7,100 nt of DNA from Synechococcales cyanobacterium PMM_0073 (lineage in GTDB: Bacteria; Cyanobacteriota; Cyanobacteriia; Elainellales; Elainellaceae): NCBI GenBank assembly GCA_949127695.1, contig CASBQH010000326.1, forward strand, positions 1 to 7,100, written 5' to 3'. Position numbers and translations under genes: made by a program. The stretch's first letter is position 1, and every line of letters begins with the position of its first letter. This document shows, piece after piece, positions 1 through 5,430 of this stretch. The notes beneath the pieces are model-generated. The model saw nothing but the letters and a program-made list of their open reading frames with translations. It made no database searches and was not told where the DNA came from.

Positions 1-224
1 AACGAAACTTCGAGGCGGCAGTCGTCGTTGGGCGGTTCACCGTCTAAAAACTTAAATGACTTCTCATCGGGTTCAAAAATCCAGTCGGCAGGCACATCTA
101 GCCGCACTGCGCCGCGTCCGGCCACAAAAATCTTGTAGCCCGGTTTAGACTGCCACTTATGATCAGGCTTTAAGTCTAGGGTTTGTTTAATCCAGTTCAG
201 GTCGTGCTTTTTACCCTTCGCCAT
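1..224 (-). CDS. Conserved hypothetical protein, partial (C-terminus outside window)
   Basis: This is a leftward gene starting at an ATG at 222-224, of which 74 codons are visible before the window edge. The protein begins MAKGKKHDLNWIKQTLDLKP and continues with a stretch rich in aromatic and acidic residues (GYKIFVAGRGAVRLDVPADW, then FEPDEKSFKFLDGEPPNDDC). There is no signal peptide or membrane segment, so it is probably cytoplasmic. It resembles a family of small cyanobacterial hypotheticals known to me only from memory, and I can assign no function. The start is well supported: AGGAG (complement of 232-236) lies 7 nt upstream of the ATG. The gene overlaps the 3' end of its upstream neighbour by 14 bp, so the two are very likely co-transcribed and translationally coupled. 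Confidence 0.8.
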   Translation of the reverse strand, partial: MAKGKKHDLNWIKQTLDLKPDHKWQSKPGYKIFVAGRGAVRLDVPADWIFEPDEKSFKFLDGEPPNDDCRLEVS

Positions 225-516
225 CGGCTTGCTCCTGCAATGCGGCTGATGCCTCTTGTTCTAGCGCTGCTTGCTCTAAGGCTGCTTGCTCTAAGGCTTC
301 TTGAATAAACAGGCGCGCCAGCCGATCGTAGGTGCCTGCGCCCATATATTTTGGGAACTTATTTTCGCGGCTATAGAGCCAAATCAAATCCTCAAACAGG
401 TAAATCCGAATATCTTGCGTGAATTTGCACTGCGGAATCAGCGCCTTGCCCGCCTCCAGCGCATCTGTCCAGCGCTCAAACTGCTGGGAGTGATCTTGAA
501 ACACAACTCGAAACAT
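211..516 (-). CDS. Small conserved hypothetical protein with a C-terminal LEQAA repeat tail
   Basis: A 101-residue soluble protein whose function I do not recognise. The core (residues 1-74) begins MFRVVFQDHSQQFERWTDAL and includes an alternating segment DIRIYLFEDLIWLYSRENKF and then YDRLARLFIQEA. This looks like a small compact fold similar to hypotheticals common in cyanobacteria. Residues 75-89 are three tandem pentapeptides (LEQAA, LEQAA, LEQEA), followed by an acidic Ala/Glu/Gln tail to residue 101; the tail is probably helical. I chose the ATG at 514-516. The frame stays open upstream to an ATG at 601-603 and a TTG at 616-618, but the extra 34 residues look unlike the core and occupy the divergent spacer where promoters are expected. 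No clear Shine-Dalgarno precedes any candidate start. The 3' end overlaps the next leftward gene by 14 bp. Confidence 0.75.
   Translation of the reverse strand: MFRVVFQDHSQQFERWTDALEAGKALIPQCKFTQDIRIYLFEDLIWLYSRENKFPKYMGAGTYDRLARLFIQEALEQAALEQAALEQEASAALQEQADGEG
232..236 (-). promoter_or_regulatory. Shine-Dalgarno site (AGGAG) of the leftmost gene
   Basis: On the minus strand AGGAG is followed by 7 nt and then the ATG at 222-224. It is the clearest ribosome binding site in the window and lies inside the end of the upstream gene. It fixes the start of the partial gene and fits translational coupling across the 14-bp overlap. Confidence 0.7.
250..297 (-). repeat. 15-bp in-frame tandem repeat (LEQAA pentapeptides)
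   Basis: Three 15-bp units (280-294, 265-279, 250-264) encode LEQAA, LEQAA and LEQEA. The first two are nearly identical in DNA and the third is diverged. The unit is a multiple of three, so copy-number change keeps the frame. Confidence 0.85.
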
Positions 517-544
517 GGGCAATTTGGCCTGCGGGGTTGTTTTG

Positions 545-550
545 ATTTTA
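545..550 (-). promoter_or_regulatory. Possible -10 box (TAAAAT) for the leftward gene pair
   Basis: In the divergent spacer 517-635, the minus strand reads TAAAAT about 28 nt upstream of the preferred ATG at 516, which would give a short leader. No convincing -35 box lies at the usual spacing. The site would fall inside the gene if the longer reading from 603 or 618 were used, so it mildly supports the shorter start. The rest of the spacer shows only an AT-rich tract just before the serpin ATG. Confidence 0.25.
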
Positions 551-635
551 GTGGCAGTCACCAAAACTGTAACCGCAGCCAAGCAATCGCCGAACGATGC
601 CATTCTGGAAACGGTCAAATTAGCTGAATTTTTTT

Positions 636-1958
636 ATGAAACGACTTTATCAAGCATCGGGGTTAGGATTGCCAATAGGATTGGCAGTGGGGCTACTCTG
701 GGCAGCGGTGCAGATGGCTTCTGTGAGTCAGCCGAGCAATTCTCCCCTGAATCAATTCCCGCACCCGTTCCCGCACCCATCCCCATCCCAACTCGCCGAT
801 CAGCCCGTGAGCGAACCCGCCGCCATCGACCCCAGACTCACCGCCGCCAACCGCGAATTTGGCTTCCAGCTGTTTGGCCAGCTCGTGGCACAAGACAATG
901 CGCGCAACCTGCTAATTTCGCCCACCAGCATCGCCATGGCGCTGTCCATGCTCTATAACGGAGCGGCAGGCAGCACGCAGCAGGCGATGGCCAAAACGCT
1001 AGCGCTGCAAGATCTCAGCCTCAGCGAGCTAAATCAGGCTAATGCGGCGCTGATCTCGACGCTAGAAACCGCTGACCCGGCGGTTAAGCTCAGCATTGCC
1101 AACTCGCTCTGGGGCAGAGAGGGCACAATTTTCAAGCCAGATTTTTTACAGCAGAATCAGCAGTTTTATCAGGCCGAAATTGCCAGCCTCAACTTTGACA
1201 GCCCAGATGCGCCCGCCCAAATCAACCGCTGGGTGAGCCAAAATACCAGTGGCAAAATTCCCCAAATCATTGACCAAATCGACCCGTCCCAAATCTTATT
1301 TTTAATTAACGCCGTCTATTTTAAGGGCGACTGGACCACCCAGTTTGACCCCGCCCAAACCACGCAGCAGCCGTTTTATCGGCTCGACGGTAGCCAGAAG
1401 CCGCAGCCGCTAATGGCGCAGCAGGGGCAATATCTCTATGCCGAAACCGATCAGTTCCAGGCCATTAGCCTGCCTTACGGCAACCGGCGGCTCAGCATGG
1501 ATATCTTTCTGCCCAAGCCCAACTCCAGCCTGGGCGATTTTTACCAAAGCCTAAATGCCGAAACCTGGCAAACCTGGACGAGTCAATTTCAGCGCCGCCA
1601 GGGTCATATTCAGCTGCCCAAGTTCAGCTTTGAATATGACACCAGCCTGATTCCGGCCTTGCAGGCTCTAGGCATGGGCGAGGCGCTCTCTGAGCAGGCC
1701 AATTTCTCTAACCTCAGCCAGGGCGAGCTGCGGGTTGATCAGGTGAAGCATAAGAGCTTTATTGAGGTAAACGAGACGGGCACTGAAGCGGCAGCAGTCA
1801 CCTCAGTGGGCGTGCGCGCTACTTCAACCAGCCTAGATTCGCCCTTCCAAATGCTCGTGAATCGGCCTTTCTTCTGCGTCATTCGCGACAGCGGAACCCA
1901 TACGCTGCTGTTCATGGGCAGCGTTGTCGAGCCCATTGCCCCCGCCCAGTCTCAATAG
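636..1958 (+). CDS. Serpin-family serine (or cysteine) protease inhibitor, exported or membrane-anchored
   Basis: A full-length serpin of 440 residues, longer than the roughly 370-400-residue core because of its N-terminus. Residues about 8-31 form a hydrophobic segment after MKR, a Sec signal or anchor with no clear lipobox. A Pro/His/Ser-rich linker (32-63) follows. The serpin fold starts near residue 68. Family landmarks in order are NLLISPTSIAMALSMLYNGA (91-110), the NAVYFKGDW strand motif, MDIFLPKP, LPKFSFEYD and the C-terminal NRPFFCVIRD and LLFMGSVVEP. The reactive-centre hinge is intact: E380, G382 (P15), T383 (P14), E384 (P13), then AAAVT. Small residues here are what inhibitory serpins need for loop insertion. 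Canonical counting puts the scissile bond at T396-S397, though R394 could serve instead. It would act outside the cytoplasmic membrane. The ATG follows an AT-rich tract without a Shine-Dalgarno. The next gene begins 30 bp downstream. Confidence 0.95.
   Translation: MKRLYQASGLGLPIGLAVGLLWAAVQMASVSQPSNSPLNQFPHPFPHPSPSQLADQPVSEPAAIDPRLTAANREFGFQLFGQLVAQDNARNLLISPTSIAMALSMLYNGAAGSTQQAMAKTLALQDLSLSELNQANAALISTLETADPAVKLSIANSLWGREGTIFKPDFLQQNQQFYQAEIASLNFDSPDAPAQINRWVSQNTSGKIPQIIDQIDPSQILFLINAVYFKGDWTTQFDPAQTTQQPFYRLDGSQKPQPLMAQQGQYLYAETDQFQAISLPYGNRRLSMDIFLPKPNSSLGDFYQSLNAETWQTWTSQFQRRQGHIQLPKFSFEYDTSLIPALQALGMGEALSEQANFSNLSQGELRVDQVKHKSFIEVNETGTEAAAVTSVGVRATSTSLDSPFQMLVNRPFFCVIRDSGTHTLLFMGSVVEPIAPAQSQ
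756..779 (+). repeat. 12-bp in-frame tandem repeat in the serpin linker (FPHP x2)
   Basis: Two adjacent 12-bp units, TTCCCGCACCCG and TTCCCGCACCCA, match at 11 of 12 positions and encode FPHPFPHP. They are followed by a related SPS stretch. They lie in the linker between the hydrophobic N-terminus and the serpin fold. Confidence 0.85.
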
Positions 1959-1988
1959 CTAGATTCTTAAATAGCCAAAGCCCGTCCT

Positions 1989-2357
1989 ATGCCAACCCCT
2001 GATCCTTACAAAGAGCAAGAGCTCGACCGCCTGCGAATTTTCATAACGCTAATTCCGGTCGTCGGCTTTTTGCCAGCCCTCTGGAGTCTCTACCAGCGGC
2101 AGGGCAGCCCAGAAGTCCGCAACGCCAGCCGCCTTGCCGTCACGCTCACCACGGGCTGGCTGCTGGGCTATCTGCTGCTGGGCGCAGGGGCAAAGCTCTC
2201 GGCAGATTCCACCATTTCGGTGCTGTCGCTGTTAATCTTGTCCAGCCTGCTCACCTCCGGCTATTTTCTCACCAATCTCTGGCTGATGTTGCGCCTCTGG
2301 CAGCGTCGATCTTTGCGGCTACCCGGCATCAGCCCGCTCAGCGATCGGCTGGACTAA
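1989..2357 (+). CDS. Small conserved membrane protein of unknown function
   Basis: A 122-residue protein with a short charged N-terminus (MPTPDPYKEQELDRL) and about three hydrophobic segments: residues about 16-36 (RIFITLIPVVGFLPALWSLY), about 49-67 (LAVTLTTGWLLGYLLLGAGA) and about 75-104. A basic C-terminal tail (WQRRSLRLPG) suggests a cytoplasmic end. I know no function. From memory, similar proteins occur in cyanobacteria beside LCP-family genes, which fits the gene 93 bp downstream, but that link is inference. The ATG lies 30 bp after the serpin stop with no terminator between them, so it may be transcribed from the serpin promoter. No clear Shine-Dalgarno is visible. Confidence 0.8.
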   Translation: MPTPDPYKEQELDRLRIFITLIPVVGFLPALWSLYQRQGSPEVRNASRLAVTLTTGWLLGYLLLGAGAKLSADSTISVLSLLILSSLLTSGYFLTNLWLMLRLWQRRSLRLPGISPLSDRLD

Positions 2358-2401
2358 AAATCTGGATCAAAAATTAAAGTGAATTTTGCCGCCAGAGCGA
2401 C

Positions 2402-2407
2402 TATATT
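2402..2407 (+). promoter_or_regulatory. Possible -10 box (TATATT) upstream of the LCP gene
   Basis: TATATT lies 43 nt before the GTG start, in an AT-rich part of the 93-bp spacer 2358-2450. A weak -35 candidate (GTGAAT, 2379-2384) sits 17 bp upstream. Transcription would start near 2414, inside the inverted repeat at 2411-2434. Confidence 0.4.
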
Positions 2408-2410
2408 AAA

Positions 2411-2434
2411 TTGACCTGCCGCCCAAGCGGTCAA
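2411..2434 (+). promoter_or_regulatory. Inverted repeat TTGACC-N12-GGTCAA, possible operator
   Basis: Two perfect 6-bp arms (2411-2416 and 2429-2434) face each other across 12 bp, starting 4 bp after the putative -10 box. A competing inner hairpin (CCGC 2419-2422 with GCGG 2427-2430) shares two bases. Its position over the expected transcription start suggests a repressor site, but no regulator is identified. A 6-bp dyad can also occur by chance. Confidence 0.3.
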
Positions 2435-2450
2435 CCCCTACCCCTAGCGT

Positions 2451-4028
2451 GTGAGAAAGTTTGTGACCACTACCAGCAAACATCATCCCAGCTCTCCGGC
2501 TGCAACGCCCGCAGCCCCGCCTCTGCGGCCTCAGTCTAAGTGGCGCTGGCTGTGGCTGTCGCTGGGGCTATTGGGAGTGGCTGGTCTCTCTGCTTCGGCT
2601 GGGGCGCTACTAGCAGTGGTAATTTCTGGGATGCCGCTGATGCAGAGTCGGCTCACCGCTAACCAAGAAGCAGCCTTTAACAAAGATGATATTGCGGCTG
2701 GCGGCAACTTTAAGCTGCCTGGATTGACTCGCCCGGTGAATATTTTGGTGCTGGGGGTGAAGGTGCTGTCTTCAGATGTCGCCAACCCGCCTGCCCACAG
2801 CCAAAATCTGGGCTATCTGGCCACGATCAACTCGCTGGAAGGGCTGTCAGACAGTATGCTGCTGCTGCGGTTTAATCCCGGCTCAGAGCGGCTAGTCGTG
2901 CTGTCGCTGCCCCGCGACACCCGCACGCATATTGACGGGGCAGGCATGACCAAGCTGAATGAGGCTAACGTTTTGGGCGGTCCATCTCTAGCCGCCCGCT
3001 CCACCAGCGATCTGTTGGGCGGCGTCGGGATTGATCGCTACATTCGGATTAACGTGCTGGGCGTTGAGAAGCTGATCGACGCGCTGGGTGGCGTCAAGCT
3101 TTACGTCCCAGCAGATATGAAATATCAGGACGATAGCCAGCACCTTTACATTAATTTGAAGCAGGGAGAGCAAACGCTAAACGGGGCGCAGGCCGTGCAG
3201 TTTCTGCGGTTCCGCTATGATGCCTACGGCGATATTGGCCGGGTGCAGCGGCAGCAGATGTTTTTGCGCGCCCTCAGAGAGCAAACGCTGAAGCCCGCCA
3301 CCTTAACCCGCCTGCCCAAAATTCTGGGCGTCGTGCAGTCCAATCTAGATACCAACCTCAGCGTCGAAGAGCTGATTGCCCTAGCCGGGTTTGCCTCCAA
3401 AATTGACCGCTCCAACATGCAGATGCTGATGCTGCCGGGTCGCTTCTCCGGCAACGAATTTGAGGCCAGCTACTGGCTGCCCAATCCCGAGCAGATTGGC
3501 GTCATGGTGCGTCGCTACTTTAGCCTGATGCTGCCCAATTTTGCCCAGTCTAATCCAGATGCAGCGGTTGACTCTGCTGATTCCGATCTGGCGCTACCGC
3601 CCGTCGCTGATCACGTCAAGATAGCAATTCAAACCAGTACGCAGGCTGATGCTCAGGCTGACACTCAGGCTCGCAGCCTCACCGAAAAACTGATGAGCCG
3701 ACTGGGCGAGCAGGGCTATGGCGATATCTATCTCGATCAGCCTTGGCCAGAGTCGCTGGCCGTCACCCAGATCATCGCGCAGCAGGGCAACGAAGATGCC
3801 GCTAAAGCGATCCAGGCGGCGCTAGGCTTTGGAGATGTGCTGGTGGAAAGCACCGGAAATTTAGAATCAGATATCACGATTCGGCTGGGGAAAGATGCTC
3901 TGATTGGCGCGGCTAGCCCCCTGCCTGCTGCTGATTCGGCAGCGACTCCAACCATGACTCCGACAGAGCCGCAGAGCGCTCCAGCTGAAGCTGCTCCAGC
4001 GCCAGAATCTGCTGCCGATCTGAATTAG
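2451..4028 (+). CDS. LCP (LytR-CpsA-Psr) family glycopolymer-peptidoglycan phosphotransferase
   Basis: A 525-residue envelope enzyme of the family that moves lipid-linked glycopolymers onto peptidoglycan; it is often misnamed a LytR transcriptional regulator. A Pro/Ala-rich cytoplasmic N-terminus (1-30) precedes one membrane helix (about 33-58). The LCP domain (about 95-275) shows VNILVLGV, D134 in the SDSM motif, R155, D156 and R158 in SLPRDTR, and the run R253, R255, D257, D261, R264 ending in RQQ. These are the positions that bind pyrophosphate, the metal and the polyprenyl substrate in known members. A LytR_C-like domain spans about 388-485, and an Ala/Pro/Glu-rich low-complexity tail follows (486-525). 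The catalytic domain faces the periplasm. The natural glycopolymer acceptor pathway in cyanobacteria is not evident from sequence. The start is a GTG without a clear Shine-Dalgarno. A 12-bp repeat interrupts the start of LytR_C. Confidence 0.93.
   Translation: MRKFVTTTSKHHPSSPAATPAAPPLRPQSKWRWLWLSLGLLGVAGLSASAGALLAVVISGMPLMQSRLTANQEAAFNKDDIAAGGNFKLPGLTRPVNILVLGVKVLSSDVANPPAHSQNLGYLATINSLEGLSDSMLLLRFNPGSERLVVLSLPRDTRTHIDGAGMTKLNEANVLGGPSLAARSTSDLLGGVGIDRYIRINVLGVEKLIDALGGVKLYVPADMKYQDDSQHLYINLKQGEQTLNGAQAVQFLRFRYDAYGDIGRVQRQQMFLRALREQTLKPATLTRLPKILGVVQSNLDTNLSVEELIALAGFASKIDRSNMQMLMLPGRFSGNEFEASYWLPNPEQIGVMVRRYFSLMLPNFAQSNPDAAVDSADSDLALPPVADHVKIAIQTSTQADAQADTQARSLTEKLMSRLGEQGYGDIYLDQPWPESLAVTQIIAQQGNEDAAKAIQAALGFGDVLVESTGNLESDITIRLGKDALIGAASPLPAADSAATPTMTPTEPQSAPAEAAPAPESAADLN
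3639..3674 (+). repeat. 12-bp in-frame tandem repeat in the LCP C-terminal domain (x3)
   Basis: Three 12-bp units (3639-3650, 3651-3662, 3663-3674) share the core CAGGCT and encode TQAD, AQAD and TQAR. They sit at residues 397-408, at the entry of the LytR_C-like domain, where a glycine-containing loop is usually found. Confidence 0.8.
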
Positions 4029-4089
4029 CGATTGGCTAGGTTGAGCTAATTTGCCGCTGCCATCCTGCGCTCTGCTCAAGCTAAGCTGA

Positions 4090-4095
4090 TATATT
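4090..4095 (+). promoter_or_regulatory. Possible -10 box (TATATT) upstream of the ABC ATPase gene
   Basis: TATATT lies 39 nt before the GTG start, in the 106-bp spacer 4029-4134. No recognisable -35 box is found at 16-18 bp, so an activator-dependent or -35-less promoter would be needed. Position and sequence resemble the box before the LCP gene. Confidence 0.35.
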
Positions 4096-4109
4096 ACTCA
4101 GGCATACCG

Positions 4110-4128
4110 CACTTAGGCATCACTTAGG
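4110..4128 (+). repeat. Direct repeat CACTTAGG x2, 11-bp period
   Basis: CACTTAGG occurs at 4110-4117 and 4121-4128, separated by CAT, so the copies sit one DNA helical turn apart. They lie between the putative -10 box and the GTG start, in the expected leader. The second copy ends in AGG, 6 nt from the GTG, and may act as a weak ribosome binding site. Confidence 0.6.
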
Positions 4129-4134
4129 TAGATT

Positions 4135-5430
4135 GTGGCGCAGGTTGTTTTAGAAAATATCTATAAAAGCTTTCCGCAGCGCTCCGCTGAGCAGCCCAGC
4201 CCCAACAGCGCTGAAGCCGTTAGCGTCCTGCGTCGGATCAACCTGACGGTGCAGGACGGCGAGTTTATGGTGCTGGTGGGGCCATCAGGCTGCGGCAAGA
4301 GCACCCTGCTGCGGCTAATTGCGGGGCTAGAAACCCTGACTGGCGGCGAGATTTGGGTGGGTGAGCGCCGGGTGAATCAGCTGCCGCCCAAGCAGCGTGA
4401 CATTGCCATGGTGTTCCAAAGCTATGCGCTCTATCCGCATTTGAGCGTCTATGACAATCTGGCCTTTGGGCTGCGCCGTGCTGCGCCCGCCCAACAGCGA
4501 TCTGGCCAAAAGCCTTCTGACCAACAGCCTTCTGCCCGTCCAGTCCGGGCAGAGCAACTGCTGGTCAGCCTCAGCCGCCGCCTGCCGCCCGCATGGCGCT
4601 ATTGGTCAGAAGCCGAAAAGCAGATCGACGACCAAGTGCGGCAGGTAGCTCAGCTCTTGCAGATTGAAGCCTTGTTGCAGCGACTGCCCAAGCAGCTCTC
4701 AGGCGGGCAGAAGCAGCGGGTGGCGCTGGGGCGAGCGATGGCAAGACAGCCCCAGGTGTTTTTGATGGATGAGCCGCTGTCGAATTTAGATGCCAAGCTG
4801 CGTACCGAGACCCGCGCCCAGATTGTCAGCCTCCAGCGCCAGCTCGGCGTCACGACGATCTATGTGACGCATGATCAGGTTGAGGCCATGACGATGGGCG
4901 ACCGGATTGCGGTCATGAACGCCGGCCAGATTCAGCAGGTGGCTGCGCCGCTAACCCTCTATCACCAGCCCGCCAATCGGTTCGTGGCCGAGTTTATTGG
5001 CTCGCCGCCGATGAACTTTCTAGCCGTGCAGGTGAAAGGGCTACTGCTTCAGCATTCGCATTTTCGGCTGACGCTGCCTGCGGCCTGGGAATCTGTGCTG
5101 CGGCCTTACAGCGGCGGCGAACTCACGCTGGGAATTCGGCCTGAGCATTTTAGCCTCAGCTCGCCCGCGCCCAAAAATCTGCCGGTAGAGATTAGCCGAG
5201 TAGAGGCGCTGGGTAGCGAAACCTACCTGAGCGTAAATCTGGCCGAGCCGCCCAGCTGGCCAGATGCAGCGGTAGTGCCTAGCTCAAAAACCAACCCAGA
5301 GGCCAGCCCCACGCTTCAGGTGCGAATCAAACCAGACCAGTCAATCGCTGAGCGTCCGCTCTGGCTAGCGCTAGCCGTTGATCAGCTGCATCTGTTCGAC
5401 CCAGACAGCGGCCTCGCAATTCGCCCCTAG
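4135..5430 (+). CDS. CUT1/MalK-type ABC transporter ATP-binding protein
   Basis: A 431-residue ATPase subunit of a carbohydrate-type importer (MalK/UgpC/MsmX/GgtA group). All nucleotide-binding elements are present: Walker A GPSGCGKST (49-57), Q-loop Q95, signature LSGGQ (188-192), Walker B VFLMDE (208-213), D-loop SNLD (216-219) and switch H246. The motif GSPPMNFL and a regulatory TOBE-type domain with GIRPEHF (about 275-431) place it in the CUT1 branch. It is longer than the usual 360-380 residues. It carries about 15 extra residues after the first strand (15-29), about 50 between the Q-loop region and the signature (114-165), and a Pro/Ser-rich loop near 360-380. It should work as a dimer on the inner face of the membrane. 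No permease or binding protein is adjacent, so the substrate is unknown; it may serve several transporters. The GTG start has only a weak AGG upstream. Its stop shares CTAG with the convergent gene. Confidence 0.93.
   Translation: MAQVVLENIYKSFPQRSAEQPSPNSAEAVSVLRRINLTVQDGEFMVLVGPSGCGKSTLLRLIAGLETLTGGEIWVGERRVNQLPPKQRDIAMVFQSYALYPHLSVYDNLAFGLRRAAPAQQRSGQKPSDQQPSARPVRAEQLLVSLSRRLPPAWRYWSEAEKQIDDQVRQVAQLLQIEALLQRLPKQLSGGQKQRVALGRAMARQPQVFLMDEPLSNLDAKLRTETRAQIVSLQRQLGVTTIYVTHDQVEAMTMGDRIAVMNAGQIQQVAAPLTLYHQPANRFVAEFIGSPPMNFLAVQVKGLLLQHSHFRLTLPAAWESVLRPYSGGELTLGIRPEHFSLSSPAPKNLPVEISRVEALGSETYLSVNLAEPPSWPDAAVVPSSKTNPEASPTLQVRIKPDQSIAERPLWLALAVDQLHLFDPDSGLAIRP
4507..4536 (+). repeat. 15-bp in-frame tandem repeat in the ABC ATPase linker (x2)
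   Basis: Two adjacent 15-bp units (4507-4521 and 4522-4536) match at 13 of 15 positions and encode QKPSD and QQPSA. They fall within the extra segment between the Q-loop and the signature motif. Confidence 0.8.

Noticed and set aside
515..958. Open frame on the plus strand overlapping the serpin start, rich in Pro and Arg
   Set aside because: It lies in another frame of the serpin's low-complexity linker and has no domain-like pattern; the serpin reading is unambiguous.
2369..2388. AAAATT / AATTTT inverted repeat after the small membrane protein gene, considered as a terminator
   Set aside because: The 6-bp stem is entirely A/T with no GC core and no clean T-run after it; it is better seen as an AT-rich promoter region.
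2451..4028. Annotation of the LCP gene as a LytR transcriptional regulator
   Set aside because: There is no DNA-binding motif, while a membrane helix and the Arg/Asp active-site residues of the LCP phosphotransferases are all present.
4036..4084. Imperfect inverted repeat (TTGAGC with GCTCAA) after the LCP stop, considered as a terminator
   Set aside because: The loop is about 27 nt, there is a mismatch in the extended stem and no T-run follows.
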